6,183 nt of DNA. Source: Candidatus Brocadiaceae bacterium (GTDB lineage: Bacteria; Planctomycetota; Brocadiia; SM23-32). The position numbers and the translations under genes were made by a program. This document shows positions 1-5,870 of the stretch, piece after piece (positions within the stretch are counted from its first letter, which is position 1; each line of letters opens with the position of its first letter). Location: positions 1 through 6,183 of the forward strand of contig PWZK01000283.1 in the NCBI GenBank assembly GCA_003567495.1, given 5' to 3'. The notes beneath the pieces are model-generated. The model was not told the origin of the DNA. It did no database searches and worked only from the letters and a program-made list of their open reading frames with translations.

Positions 1-1
1 G

Positions 2-820
2 ATCTGGACAGCGATGTGTAAGTTGCCTCTGCATGATACGTTTAGCACCCTGAGTGAATGCGGCTGGCGCAGCTTTGAAATATCTACCGAGCATCTGGTC
101 GCAATAGAGACGAGCAATGATCCGGATAGCCTTATCAATGCAGCCAGGAGATGCCTGCAGGAACTGAATCTTTCTGCTTTAAAGGCTCACCTGTTGATAC
201 AAGCTGACGTCGCTGCCGTCACTGCACAGGATCGTGAACGAGATATTACTCGCCTGACCATGCATATGGATATCGCTTGTCGCCTGGGTGTAAAAAACGT
301 TGTCATACATCCTGGCGGTTATCGATCCGCCTCAGGACGTGAGCAGAAGACAATTCGTAAACTCAATATCCAGTCATTTCGTCGCCTGGGCGATTTTGCA
401 AGCGAGCGAAACATGCATATTGGCATCGAGAACATGCCACATCCCTGGTTTGCCAGTTCTACGGATCTGCTGGAACTTCTGCAATTGATCGATCATCCGG
501 CCATTGGGATAACACTGGACACTTCTCACGCAAACATGTGCTCTGCGGACATAGCCGAAATGGTTCACGATTTCGGCCCGCACCTCATCGCAACTCACAT
601 TTCTGACAATGATGGGGTAAGTGATCAGCACCTTATTCCTGGTGGGGGGAATATTGACTGGTTAAGGCTGATGAAATCCCTGCGCGAGATAGACTACAGC
701 GGGCTCTTCAATTTGGAGATTCCCGGAGAACGCCATAAAGTGCCCGAGCTCCATAGGTTCAAGACCATGTATGCCCTTAAAGTCGCCGGCTGGCTGACCG
801 GGCCCGTGGATTCCACCTAA
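2..820 (+). CDS. Sugar phosphate isomerase/epimerase-like TIM-barrel protein (5' partial)
   Basis: This looks like a member of the xylose isomerase-like / AP endonuclease family 2 TIM-barrel superfamily, cytosolic enzymes that isomerise or epimerise sugars or cleave DNA at abasic sites using divalent metals. Numbering from the first in-window ATG at 14, visible barrel motifs are VVIHPGG (His99), GIENMPHP (Glu139), GITLDTSHANM (Asp169, His172), HISDNDG (His195, Asp198) and LEIPGE (Glu235). These His/Asp/Glu residues match the usual metal-binding set. The reading frame is open to the window edge (codons ATC TGG ACA GCG precede the ATG). The first strand of the barrel seems to be cut, because the protein enters almost directly into a helix and the GWRSFEI strand. 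The real start is therefore probably upstream of the window. Substrate cannot be told from sequence; the short length argues for a sugar isomerase rather than a confirmed endonuclease IV. It is convergent with lepA. Confidence 0.8.
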   Translation: MWTAMCKLPLHDTFSTLSECGWRSFEISTEHLVAIETSNDPDSLINAARRCLQELNLSALKAHLLIQADVAAVTAQDRERDITRLTMHMDIACRLGVKNVVIHPGGYRSASGREQKTIRKLNIQSFRRLGDFASERNMHIGIENMPHPWFASSTDLLELLQLIDHPAIGITLDTSHANMCSADIAEMVHDFGPHLIATHISDNDGVSDQHLIPGGGNIDWLRLMKSLREIDYSGLFNLEIPGERHKVPELHRFKTMYALKVAGWLTGPVDST

Positions 821-833
821 GGGAACACCACGG
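804..833. other. Imperfect stem-loop over the end of the isomerase gene
   Basis: CCGTGG (804-809) pairs with CCACGG (828-833), and inside it TTCC (811-814) pairs with GGAA (822-825). The stop codon lies in the loop. There is no T-run after the stem on either strand, so an intrinsic terminator is not supported, although the place (between two convergent genes) would suit one. Confidence 0.3.
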
Positions 834-840
834 CAATCCG

Positions 841-858
841 TTCTTCGTGTCCTCGTGG
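841..858 (-). repeat. CACGAAG-type 9-bp repeat, two units
   Basis: Read on the minus strand this is CCACGAGGA followed by CACGAAGAA, two degenerate 9-bp units. The same repeat type occurs at 5972-5998 on the plus strand with three units. It fills the short gap between the two convergent genes. Its role is unknown; such units look like dispersed low-complexity repeats. Confidence 0.55.
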
Positions 859-887
859 CAATTAGAAATCTGCTCATTAAAAAGCGA

Positions 888-2687
888 TCATCCCGCCCCC
901 TCACTTGAGTCCAGTATCGCCATAAAAGCTTCCTGGGGAATGTTGACGCTGCCAACCGCTTTCATTCTGTTTTTTCCCTCTTTCTGCTGTGCCCAGAGTT
1001 TTCTTTTCCTCGTTATATCGCCTCCGTAACATTTTGCTGTGACATTTTTTTTCATTGCAGGTATTGTTTCGCGCGCGATTATTTTCCCGCCTATGGCGGC
1101 CTGGATCGGCACTGGGAACATGTGGCGTTCTATGTGTTTTTTAAGCGTTCCGGCCACCCGCCTTCCGCGGGCCTCAGCCTCATCGCAATGGCAGATAAAG
1201 GAAAATGCATCGACGTGCGCTTCGTTCACAAGGATGTCAACTTTTACAAGGTTGCTCTCACGGTATCCAAGCCACTCGTAGTCCATGGTTGCGTGCCCGC
1301 GCGAGCCTGACTTGAGCCGGTCAAAAAAGTCATATATGATCTCCGCCAGTGGTATCTGATATTCCAGCATAGCTCTTTGGTCACTGAAGAATTCTGTCCT
1401 TTCATATTCCCCGCGCCTGTTTTCCACCAGTTTCATTACATTGCCTATAAAATCACTCGGGGTTATTATGCGCAGCAGGGTAAAAGGCTCGCGAATCGAC
1501 TCAATAGCGCCTCTGTCCGGCATCTGGGATGGTTTGTCTATACGAATTGTGCCCGCACCGGTCACTATTTCGTAGCTTACGTTCGGTGCCGTCTGCAGCA
1601 CCCCAACGTTGCTCTCGCGCTCGAGGCGCTGCTGTATGATTTCCATGTGCAGCAGACCCAGAAATCCGCATCGAAAACCGAACCCGAGCGCTTCGGAGCT
1701 TTCAGGTTCGTAGTCGAAGGACGAATCGTTAAGCGACAGCTTTTCCAGCGCCGCCCTGAGCGATGCGACATCCTTGTTATTTTCAGGGTAGAGGCCGCTG
1801 AATACCATCGGCTTTGGTTCGGTATATCCGGGCAGCGGCTCGATGGCGCCGCCTTTATAGTGCGTTACCGTATCGCCTATCACCACATCTCTGATATTTT
1901 TTATGTTTGCTACCAGGTAGCCCACCTGTCCTGCATGCAGTTTTTCAACCGGCATCATTTCCGGTGTGAACACGCCTACCTCGCCGGCTTCATAGCGCGC
2001 CGATGCGCCCATCATGAGAACGTCGTCGCCCGCCTCCAGTGTGCCGTCGAATACCCGCATAAAGACTATGACACCACGGTAGTCGTCGTAGGTGGAATCG
2101 AATATAAGTGCGCGCAGGGGCGCCTGTGGGTCGCCGCCGGGAGGCGGGACTTTTTCTATAACAGCTTCCATGAGTTCTTCGACGTACTCGCCGGTTTTCC
2201 CGCTCACGGGCAGTATGAGGTCGGGGTCCAGATGGAGACTCTGCTCTATCTCGGTCATCGTCTCTATCGGCCGGGCGGGGGGCAAATCTATTTTTGTAAC
2301 CGCCGGCATGATTACCAGTCCCTGATCGCGCGCATGGTTATAATTCACGACGGTCTGCGCCTCTATGCCCTGGCTTGCATCTACGAGCAGTATGGCGCCT
2401 TCACACGCTTTAAGAGCTCGTGATACTTCATAACTGAAATCAACGTGCCCGGGCGTATCGATCAGGTTAAATTCATACTCCTGCCCGTCTTTTTCGTAGA
2501 ACATCCTCACGCAGCTGGCTTTGATCGTTATGCCGCGCTCGCGTTCGAGATCCATATCGTCGAGCATCAGATCGTGGAAGTTACGCTCCGGAACCGACTT
2601 TGTAAGCTGCAGCAGCCTGTCCGCCAGGGTGGATTTGCCGTGATCGATATGAGCTATGATACAGAAATTTCTGATATATTTTTGCAT
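888..2687 (-). CDS. lepA: Elongation factor 4 (LepA), back-translocating ribosomal GTPase
   Basis: LepA/EF4 is a ribosome-binding GTPase related to EF-G, linked to back-translocation and to translation initiation or ribosome assembly. From the chosen start the protein has 599 residues, the same as E. coli LepA. The GTPase domain shows G1 AHIDHGKST (12-20), switch I ERERGITIKA (48-57) and G3 DTPGH (77-81) with the catalytic-type His81. G4 is TKID (131-134) instead of NKID, and G5 is SGK (162-164) instead of SAK, both unusual. EF-G-like domains II, III and V follow, with GFGFRCGFLGLLHMEI (335-350). The LepA-specific C-terminal domain carries AKCYGGDITRKRKL (551-564) and NIPQEAFMAIL (582-592). 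The frame is open 30 codons further upstream, but homologues start at this MQKYIRNFCIIAHIDHGKST position. An alternative ATG seven codons upstream (2708) is possible. Neither start has a strong Shine-Dalgarno. acpS lies upstream on the same strand across a 409-bp repeat-rich gap, so lepA is probably transcribed separately. Confidence 0.97.
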   Translation of the reverse strand: MQKYIRNFCIIAHIDHGKSTLADRLLQLTKSVPERNFHDLMLDDMDLERERGITIKASCVRMFYEKDGQEYEFNLIDTPGHVDFSYEVSRALKACEGAILLVDASQGIEAQTVVNYNHARDQGLVIMPAVTKIDLPPARPIETMTEIEQSLHLDPDLILPVSGKTGEYVEELMEAVIEKVPPPGGDPQAPLRALIFDSTYDDYRGVIVFMRVFDGTLEAGDDVLMMGASARYEAGEVGVFTPEMMPVEKLHAGQVGYLVANIKNIRDVVIGDTVTHYKGGAIEPLPGYTEPKPMVFSGLYPENNKDVASLRAALEKLSLNDSSFDYEPESSEALGFGFRCGFLGLLHMEIIQQRLERESNVGVLQTAPNVSYEIVTGAGTIRIDKPSQMPDRGAIESIREPFTLLRIITPSDFIGNVMKLVENRRGEYERTEFFSDQRAMLEYQIPLAEIIYDFFDRLKSGSRGHATMDYEWLGYRESNLVKVDILVNEAHVDAFSFICHCDEAEARGRRVAGTLKKHIERHMFPVPIQAAIGGKIIARETIPAMKKNVTAKCYGGDITRKRKLWAQQKEGKNRMKAVGSVNIPQEAFMAILDSSEGAG

Positions 2688-2734
2688 GATGGTGCGAAGG
2701 AATGTCATTAACCCGCTTATTTCAAGCGTTACCA

Positions 2735-2755
2735 GCCTGCCTGCTGCAGGCAGGC
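2735..2755. repeat. Perfect GC-rich palindrome upstream of lepA
   Basis: GCCTGCCTG (2735-2743) and its exact reverse complement CAGGCAGGC (2747-2755) flank a 3-nt loop. The 9-bp stem is about 50 bp upstream of the lepA start, in its presumed leader or promoter region. GCCTGCCTG recurs at 3535-3543 in the acpS-recA gap, so this is probably a dispersed repeat; a leader hairpin for lepA is possible but unproven. Confidence 0.6.
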
Positions 2756-2786
2756 GGTGCAGATGCGAAGAAAGCAAACGTCAAAA

Positions 2787-2814
2787 TGGGTTCTGGGTTC
2801 TGGGTTCTCGGTTA
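2787..2814. repeat. Heptamer tandem repeat TGGGTTC
   Basis: Three perfect copies of TGGGTTC (2787-2793, 2794-2800, 2801-2807) are followed by a decayed copy, TCGGTTA (2808-2814). It is noncoding. The period of seven is the same as that of the AT-rich repeat at 2992-3012. Confidence 0.75.
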
Positions 2815-2847
2815 CGATGGCGGCGAACGGCAACAAAAATGCATTTC

Positions 2848-2925
2848 CCGTAGGGGCAACCCCCTGTGGTTGCCCAACATCACGACCATTCGAACCAGGG
2901 CAATCACGGGGGATTGCCCCTACGG
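2848..2925. repeat. REPIN-like element: two inverted REP-type hairpins
   Basis: Two 28-bp arms (2848-2875 and 2898-2925) are inverted copies of each other with 25 of 28 positions matching, separated by 22 bp. Each arm is also a hairpin by itself: GGGCAACC/GGTTGCCC (2854-2861 with 2868-2875) and GGGCAATC/GATTGCCC (2898-2905 with 2912-2919), both with 8-bp stems and 6-nt loops. The outer ends are CCGTAG and CTACGG. One stem base pair differs between the arms as C-G versus T-A, with both partners changed, so the fold is preserved. This is the architecture of REPINs, short nonautonomous elements moved by RAYT (TnpA_REP) transposases in the cases studied. No transposase is in the window. The element lies between acpS and lepA. 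Confidence 0.75.
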
Positions 2926-2946
2926 TTATTTTCGCCGCTCGGGCAT

Positions 2947-3020
2947 GTTTTGAATTTGTAATTTTGGATTTGTAATTTATTTGATATTTGGAATTTTGAA
3001 TTTTGAATTTTGAATTTATT
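2947..3020. repeat. AT-rich block with AATTTTG heptamer repeats
   Basis: A strongly AT-rich stretch between the REPIN-like element and the acpS terminator. It ends in three perfect AATTTTG units (2992-3012) plus a partial fourth. The earlier part (2950-2991) has looser copies such as TTTGTAATTT and TTTGGAATTT. No coding potential is seen. It might bend DNA or be a simple-sequence expansion. Confidence 0.65.
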
Positions 3021-3040
3021 CCCATACCCACAGCAACCTG

Positions 3041-3081
3041 AAAAACAAAATCTTCGTACATCGACAATTTGTTGTCGATGT
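3041..3081 (-). terminator. Probable intrinsic terminator of acpS
   Basis: CATCGACAA (3059-3067) and TTGTCGATG (3072-3080) form a perfect 9-bp stem with a 4-nt loop, extendable by one A-T pair. On the minus strand the stem is followed, after about eight bases, by TTTTGTTTTT (3041-3050). It starts 15 bp past the acpS stop. The gap between stem and T-run is longer than ideal, so termination may be partial. Confidence 0.55.
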
Positions 3082-3096
3082 TGCTATATTAAGCGC

Positions 3097-3477
3097 CTAT
3101 CCTTCGGCCACCGCCTGAGCAACGGCGTAGCGGGCGGTATGAGAGAGACTTATGTGAAGTTTTTCTACGCCCAGCTTTTCGCTTATTTTCAGGCTTTCTC
3201 CGCAAAGTTCGACAGACGGTGCACCTCCGGAGTCCTTCACGACTTTAATATCCGTAAAACAAGTTCCCTGCTGCCAGCCGACTCCAAGCGCTTTGAGCAC
3301 CGCCTCTTTGGCGGCAAAACGTGTTGCGAATCGCTGGTAAGAATTTGCGCCGGAACGACAGTATTCAATCTCTTCTTTTAAATATACCCGGCACAAAAAA
3401 AGTTCTCCGCGTCGCTCTATTACCCCGCGCACCCTCTCCACTTCTATTATATCGACCCCTGTTCCTATAACCCGCAT
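3097..3477 (-). CDS. acpS: Holo-[acyl-carrier-protein] synthase
   Basis: AcpS is the cytosolic enzyme that transfers 4'-phosphopantetheine from coenzyme A to a serine of acyl carrier protein, activating it for fatty acid synthesis. The 126-residue length is typical for the family. Visible signatures are GTGVDIIEVERV (6-16) with metal-binding Asp9, RFATRFAAKEAVLKAL (49-64) with metal-binding Glu58, and the C-terminal ISLSHTARYAVAQAV (109-123). The start at 3477 places the family-typical GVDI motif at residues 7-10. No clear Shine-Dalgarno lies before it; a small CCAAC/GTTGG inverted repeat (3488-3492, 3500-3504) is 11 bp upstream. recA lies 100 bp upstream on the same strand, and I see no convincing promoter in the gap, so read-through from recA is possible. 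A hairpin with T-run follows the gene. Confidence 0.96.
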   Translation of the reverse strand: MRVIGTGVDIIEVERVRGVIERRGELFLCRVYLKEEIEYCRSGANSYQRFATRFAAKEAVLKALGVGWQQGTCFTDIKVVKDSGGAPSVELCGESLKISEKLGVEKLHISLSHTARYAVAQAVAEG

Positions 3478-3532
3478 ATTTCATAAACCAACGACATAAG
3501 TTGGGGTAATCATCGCACAAATGTCCGATCAA

Positions 3533-3567
3533 CCGCCTGCCTGAGCCTCGACGCAGGTGACTGGCGG
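3533..3567. repeat. Imperfect GC-rich hairpin between recA and acpS
   Basis: CCGCC (3533-3537) pairs with GGCGG (3563-3567), and CCTGA/CCTG near 3540-3544 pairs in part with CAGGTG near 3554-3559. It lies 11 bp past the recA stop. No T-run follows on the minus strand, so it is a weak terminator candidate at best. It shares the GCCTGCCTG core with the palindrome at 2735-2755, which favours a dispersed repeat. An mRNA-stabilising 3' hairpin for recA is another option. Confidence 0.4.
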
Positions 3568-3577
3568 GGGAAGGCGT

Positions 3578-4657
3578 TTATTTGTCAGCAGACATTTTCT
3601 CCATTTTTCGCTTTTTTTTATCGGCCAGCACGGGCGCCTGTTTTTCCAGAATGGCCATTTCTATTTCGTCGGCTGCTTTCGGGTTTTCTTCCAGGAAGAC
3701 GCGCGCTTTTTCCTTACCCTGGCCGATTTTTGTTTCTCCGTAGGAATACCACGCACCGGCCTTCTCCACGACGCCGCAATCGGCTCCGAGTTCTATAAGG
3801 TCCCCCTCGCGTGAAATGCCGCAACGAAACAGCAAATCTACTTCACAGCGTTTGAAGGGCGGGGCGACTTTGTTTTTAGCCACCTTCACGCGACATCTGT
3901 TTCCGATGGTTTCATCACCTTCCTTCAGGCTTGTGATACGACGTATTTCCAGGCGAACCGCGCTGTAAAATTTCAGCGCTCTGCCGCCGGGCGTGGTTTC
4001 AGGCGAGCCAAACATGACGCCTATTTTCATGCGAATCTGGTTTATGAATATAACGGTAGTGCGCGATTTGGATATGGCCGAAGTCAGCTTGCGAAGTGCA
4101 CGCGACATGAGACGTGCCTGAAGACCTATGGTCTGGTCACCCATCTCTCCTTCGAGTTCCTCCCTCGGCACCAGCGCCGCCACCGAGTCCACTACAATTA
4201 TATCGAGTGCGTTACTTCGCACCAGCGCTTCCACAACATCAAGTGCCTGTTCGGCCGCATCGGGCTGGTGGATGAGCAGCTGCTCCATGTTCACTCCCAG
4301 GAGCTTTGCGTAGTCCGGATCCAGCGCATGTTCGGCATCGACGAATGCCGCAATGCCGCCGGCCTTCTGTGCGTTGGCAATGATCTGAAGGGTCAGCGTA
4401 GTCTTTCCGGACGCTTCCGGCCCGTAAACCTCGACAACCCGGCCGCGCGGCACTCCGCCCACTCCCAGCGCAATGTCAATTGCCGGCGACCCCGTCGATA
4501 TGGCGTCAATGGCCATCTTTGCCTGGTTTTCCTCGCCCATCGTCTGGATAGTACCCTTGCCGTATTCTTTTTCGAGATGTTTCAATGTGCGATCAAGTGC
4601 TTGTTCGCGTGCCTGTTCGGGGTTTGCAGCACTTTTAGTCGAAGTGTTCCTGGCCAT
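3578..4657 (-). CDS. recA: RecA recombinase
   Basis: RecA forms ATP-dependent filaments on single-stranded DNA, catalyses homologous pairing and strand exchange, and in many bacteria stimulates LexA self-cleavage. The 359-residue protein is complete and has no intein. Motifs in order are Walker A GPEASGKT (79-86), [10 protein letters not shown] (105-114) with catalytic Glu109, Walker [10 protein letters not shown] (151-159), loop L1 [17 protein letters not shown] (169-185), and [12 protein letters not shown] then loop L2 up to [11 protein letters not shown] (206-231). The C-terminal domain contains [18 protein letters not shown] (298-315). The tail is lysine-rich ([13 protein letters not shown]), unlike the acidic tail of E. 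coli RecA, and four cysteines (255, 271, 279, 294) cluster in the last third. The start is fixed by a good GAGGT Shine-Dalgarno seven bases upstream. A sigma70-like promoter lies about 85 bp upstream. I found no E. coli-type CTGT-N8-ACAG LexA box there. Confidence 0.98.
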   Translation of the reverse strand: MARNTSTKSAANPEQAREQALDRTLKHLEKEYGKGTIQTMGEENQAKMAIDAISTGSPAIDIALGVGGVPRGRVVEVYGPEASGKTTLTLQIIANAQKAGGIAAFVDAEHALDPDYAKLLGVNMEQLLIHQPDAAEQALDVVEALVRSNALDIIVVDSVAALVPREELEGEMGDQTIGLQARLMSRALRKLTSAISKSRTTVIFINQIRMKIGVMFGSPETTPGGRALKFYSAVRLEIRRITSLKEGDETIGNRCRVKVAKNKVAPPFKRCEVDLLFRCGISREGDLIELGADCGVVEKAGAWYSYGETKIGQGKEKARVFLEENPKAADEIEMAILEKQAPVLADKKKRKMEKMSADK

Positions 4658-4662
4658 TCATA

Positions 4663-4669
4663 TTACCTC
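4663..4669 (-). promoter_or_regulatory. Ribosome binding site of recA
   Basis: On the minus strand this reads GAGGTAA. The GAGGT core is seven bases from the ATG at 4657. It is one of the two clear Shine-Dalgarno sequences in the window and supports the recA start. Confidence 0.75.
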
Positions 4670-4740
4670 ATGGTGTTAAAATAAAAGTGAGGATATCGCC
4701 GGTGACATCGCAACCTGCAACGCCGGATAACATGCGCTGC

Positions 4741-4769
4741 ATGGTAACATAAAAAATCGTCGAAGTCAA
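4741..4769 (-). promoter_or_regulatory. Predicted sigma70-type promoter of recA
   Basis: On the minus strand a -35 box TTGACT (4764-4769, 5 of 6 matches to TTGACA) and a -10 box TACCAT (4741-4746, 4 of 6 matches to TATAAT) are separated by exactly 17 bp. The leader to the recA ATG would be about 75-80 nt. The -35 box overlaps the stop codon of the upstream 40-codon ORF (TGA at 4766-4768). Prediction only. Confidence 0.5.
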
Positions 4770-4888
4770 AAGACAAGGATCATTTGTAAATCCTCAGTGA
4801 ACCCCCTGCCTGCCACCCGCAGTTTACCTTTCACCTCATCGGAGAGTTTGTGGGGAAGGAATGATTCTATTTCGGTTTCATGTCTCAT
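4766..4888 (-). CDS. Small 40-aa protein, unknown, coupled to the upstream nuclease
   Basis: An ATG at 4888 opens a 40-codon frame ending in TGA at 4766-4768. The product begins MRHETEIESFLPHKLSDEVK and ends FTEDLQMILVF. It is charged and hydrophilic with a hydrophobic last stretch; there is no signal peptide, Cys motif or membrane helix. The ATG overlaps the nuclease stop codon as ATGA, the classical arrangement for translational coupling. A Shine-Dalgarno-like GGTGA (4895-4899) sits six bases before it. I do not recognise a family. It could be an accessory or inhibitor peptide for the nuclease, a truncated remnant, or chance; the overlap and ribosome site argue that it is translated. Its stop lies inside the recA -35 element, so the cistron fills the entire space up to the recA promoter. 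Confidence 0.5.
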   Translation of the reverse strand: MRHETEIESFLPHKLSDEVKGKLRVAGRGFTEDLQMILVF

Positions 4889-5838
4889 TTTTTCTCACCA
4901 ACAGATACATCGGCAACCTCCGGGCAGATGCCGCGAAAGTTACATTTCATGCACACGGGCGCATCGCCGCAGCCGGGAAAGTCTTCTTCCCGCGCCCGGT
5001 TTTCTTCGGGGCCGTCCAAAAAGGAGCGCATCTCTTCCACGCCGCTGAATATCAGGTCACGGGTGTCGTTCAAATCTTTTCCGGAGACGGGATAATTGCT
5101 AATGCGGGCGTTGTCCTTCAGAAAAACGCCGGCCAAACGCTGTTTTTCAAGCGGCACGCCCCATACCGTCACGGCATAAAGGCAGTAACATGCCAGCTGT
5201 GTCCGCAATTCTTTCGGATGCTCGCCGCCTGTCTTCCAATCCAGAACATTAAGCATCCCCTGACTTCCGGTAAAAGCAAAATCGATTGCACACCACACCT
5301 TTAAATCTCCGTCCACACTAAACGAATCCAGCGTATCTACGCTCTTACAGCGTCCGGCTTCGGTGGCGTGAATACGACTCAGAATCGGTGATTCGGCAAA
5401 AGCGCTGAGACAGCCGTAAACACGATCTTTTACCTGTTCAGTCTGCTTTGCCGGCAGGTTCCTGCCGTTACCGTAATAAAGTTCGAATAAATTGGTTTTT
5501 TTGGGCGACAGTTGCCAGTCCTTATCAATCGCTTCACGCCAGCCGTGTCGCAGCTTGAGCCTCGCCGTTTCAATAATCGCGGCTTTCTCCACATGTCTGC
5601 CCGAAAATAAATAGCTCTGCAGCGCTTCTGCAATAGTGGAGTGAACTATACCGCCGGCCCACATCCAGATGTTTTGCATGTTTTTTAATATGTATAACCT
5701 GCGAACCCGCTTTGGCGCCGACTTCTCCCAGCCGCCCCAGGAGCCGTAGTAGTGGTAATAATAGGCTCTTTTGCACGTTCTAAACAGCCTGTCACGGGAA
5801 ACCGACCAGGTCAGCTCATTTGTAATTTCTCGAGACAT
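4885..5838 (-). CDS. PD-(D/E)XK nuclease family protein with probable Fe-S cluster (Cas4/AddB-like)
   Basis: A 317-residue protein of the RecB/Cas4-type PD-(D/E)XK nuclease superfamily (PF12705-like). Motifs in order are an N-terminal SVSRDRLFRTCKRAYYYHYY (12-31) with Cys22, GGIVHSTIAEAL (62-73) with His66, CAIDFAF (183-189) with Asp186, VLDWKTG (198-204) with Asp200 and Lys202, and the QLACYCLYA helix (214-222) with Gln214 and Tyr218. These are the expected metal-binding and catalytic positions, so the nuclease should be active. Near the C-terminus Cys296, Cys299 and Cys305 (C-x2-C-x5-C) together with Cys22 match the four-cysteine 4Fe-4S arrangement of Cas4 and AddB. The YYGSWGGWE segment followed by a tryptophan-containing patch resembles an uncharacterised bacterial nuclease family I have seen as 'PD-(D/E)XK nuclease family protein'. 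No helicase or cas gene is present, so Cas4 or AddB identity is not supported. The start at 5838 has only a weak GAGA site. It precedes the coupled small ORF and recA. Confidence 0.85.
   Translation of the reverse strand: MSREITNELTWSVSRDRLFRTCKRAYYYHYYGSWGGWEKSAPKRVRRLYILKNMQNIWMWAGGIVHSTIAEALQSYLFSGRHVEKAAIIETARLKLRHGWREAIDKDWQLSPKKTNLFELYYGNGRNLPAKQTEQVKDRVYGCLSAFAESPILSRIHATEAGRCKSVDTLDSFSVDGDLKVWCAIDFAFTGSQGMLNVLDWKTGGEHPKELRTQLACYCLYAVTVWGVPLEKQRLAGVFLKDNARISNYPVSGKDLNDTRDLIFSGVEEMRSFLDGPEENRAREEDFPGCGDAPVCMKCNFRGICPEVADVSVGEKK
4895..4899 (-). promoter_or_regulatory. Shine-Dalgarno-like site of the 40-aa ORF
   Basis: GGTGA on the minus strand, inside the last codons of the nuclease gene, six bases before the ATG at 4888. 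It can pair with the UCACC stretch near the 3' end of 16S rRNA and supports internal initiation or re-initiation on the small ORF. Confidence 0.45.
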
Positions 5839-5870
5839 TGTCTTTCTCTATTTCCCCACGGTTATGCGTC

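Noticed and set aside
1377..2423. Long plus-strand open frame of 348 codons
   Set aside because: It lies entirely antisense to lepA, and its translation is rich in Tyr, His and Arg without recognisable motifs; a shadow of lepA codon structure.
2688..2777. 30-codon N-terminal extension of LepA
   Set aside because: The extension would run through the GCCTGCCTG palindrome, and the LepA family begins at the MQKYIRNFCIIAHIDHGKST region; 599 aa from 2687 matches the family length.
2779..2784. TTGACG on the minus strand as a lepA -35 box
   Set aside because: No acceptable -10 hexamer at 16-18 bp downstream, so the lepA promoter was left unassigned.
2729..3067. Minus-strand open frame across the acpS-lepA gap
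   Set aside because: It is made of translated repeats (NSKFKIQNSKYQ, NPEPRT) from the AT-rich and heptamer arrays and the REPIN-like arms; no protein-like composition.
4268..4684. Plus-strand open frame antisense to recA
   Set aside because: Antisense shadow of the recA N-terminal half, with no motif or ribosome site.
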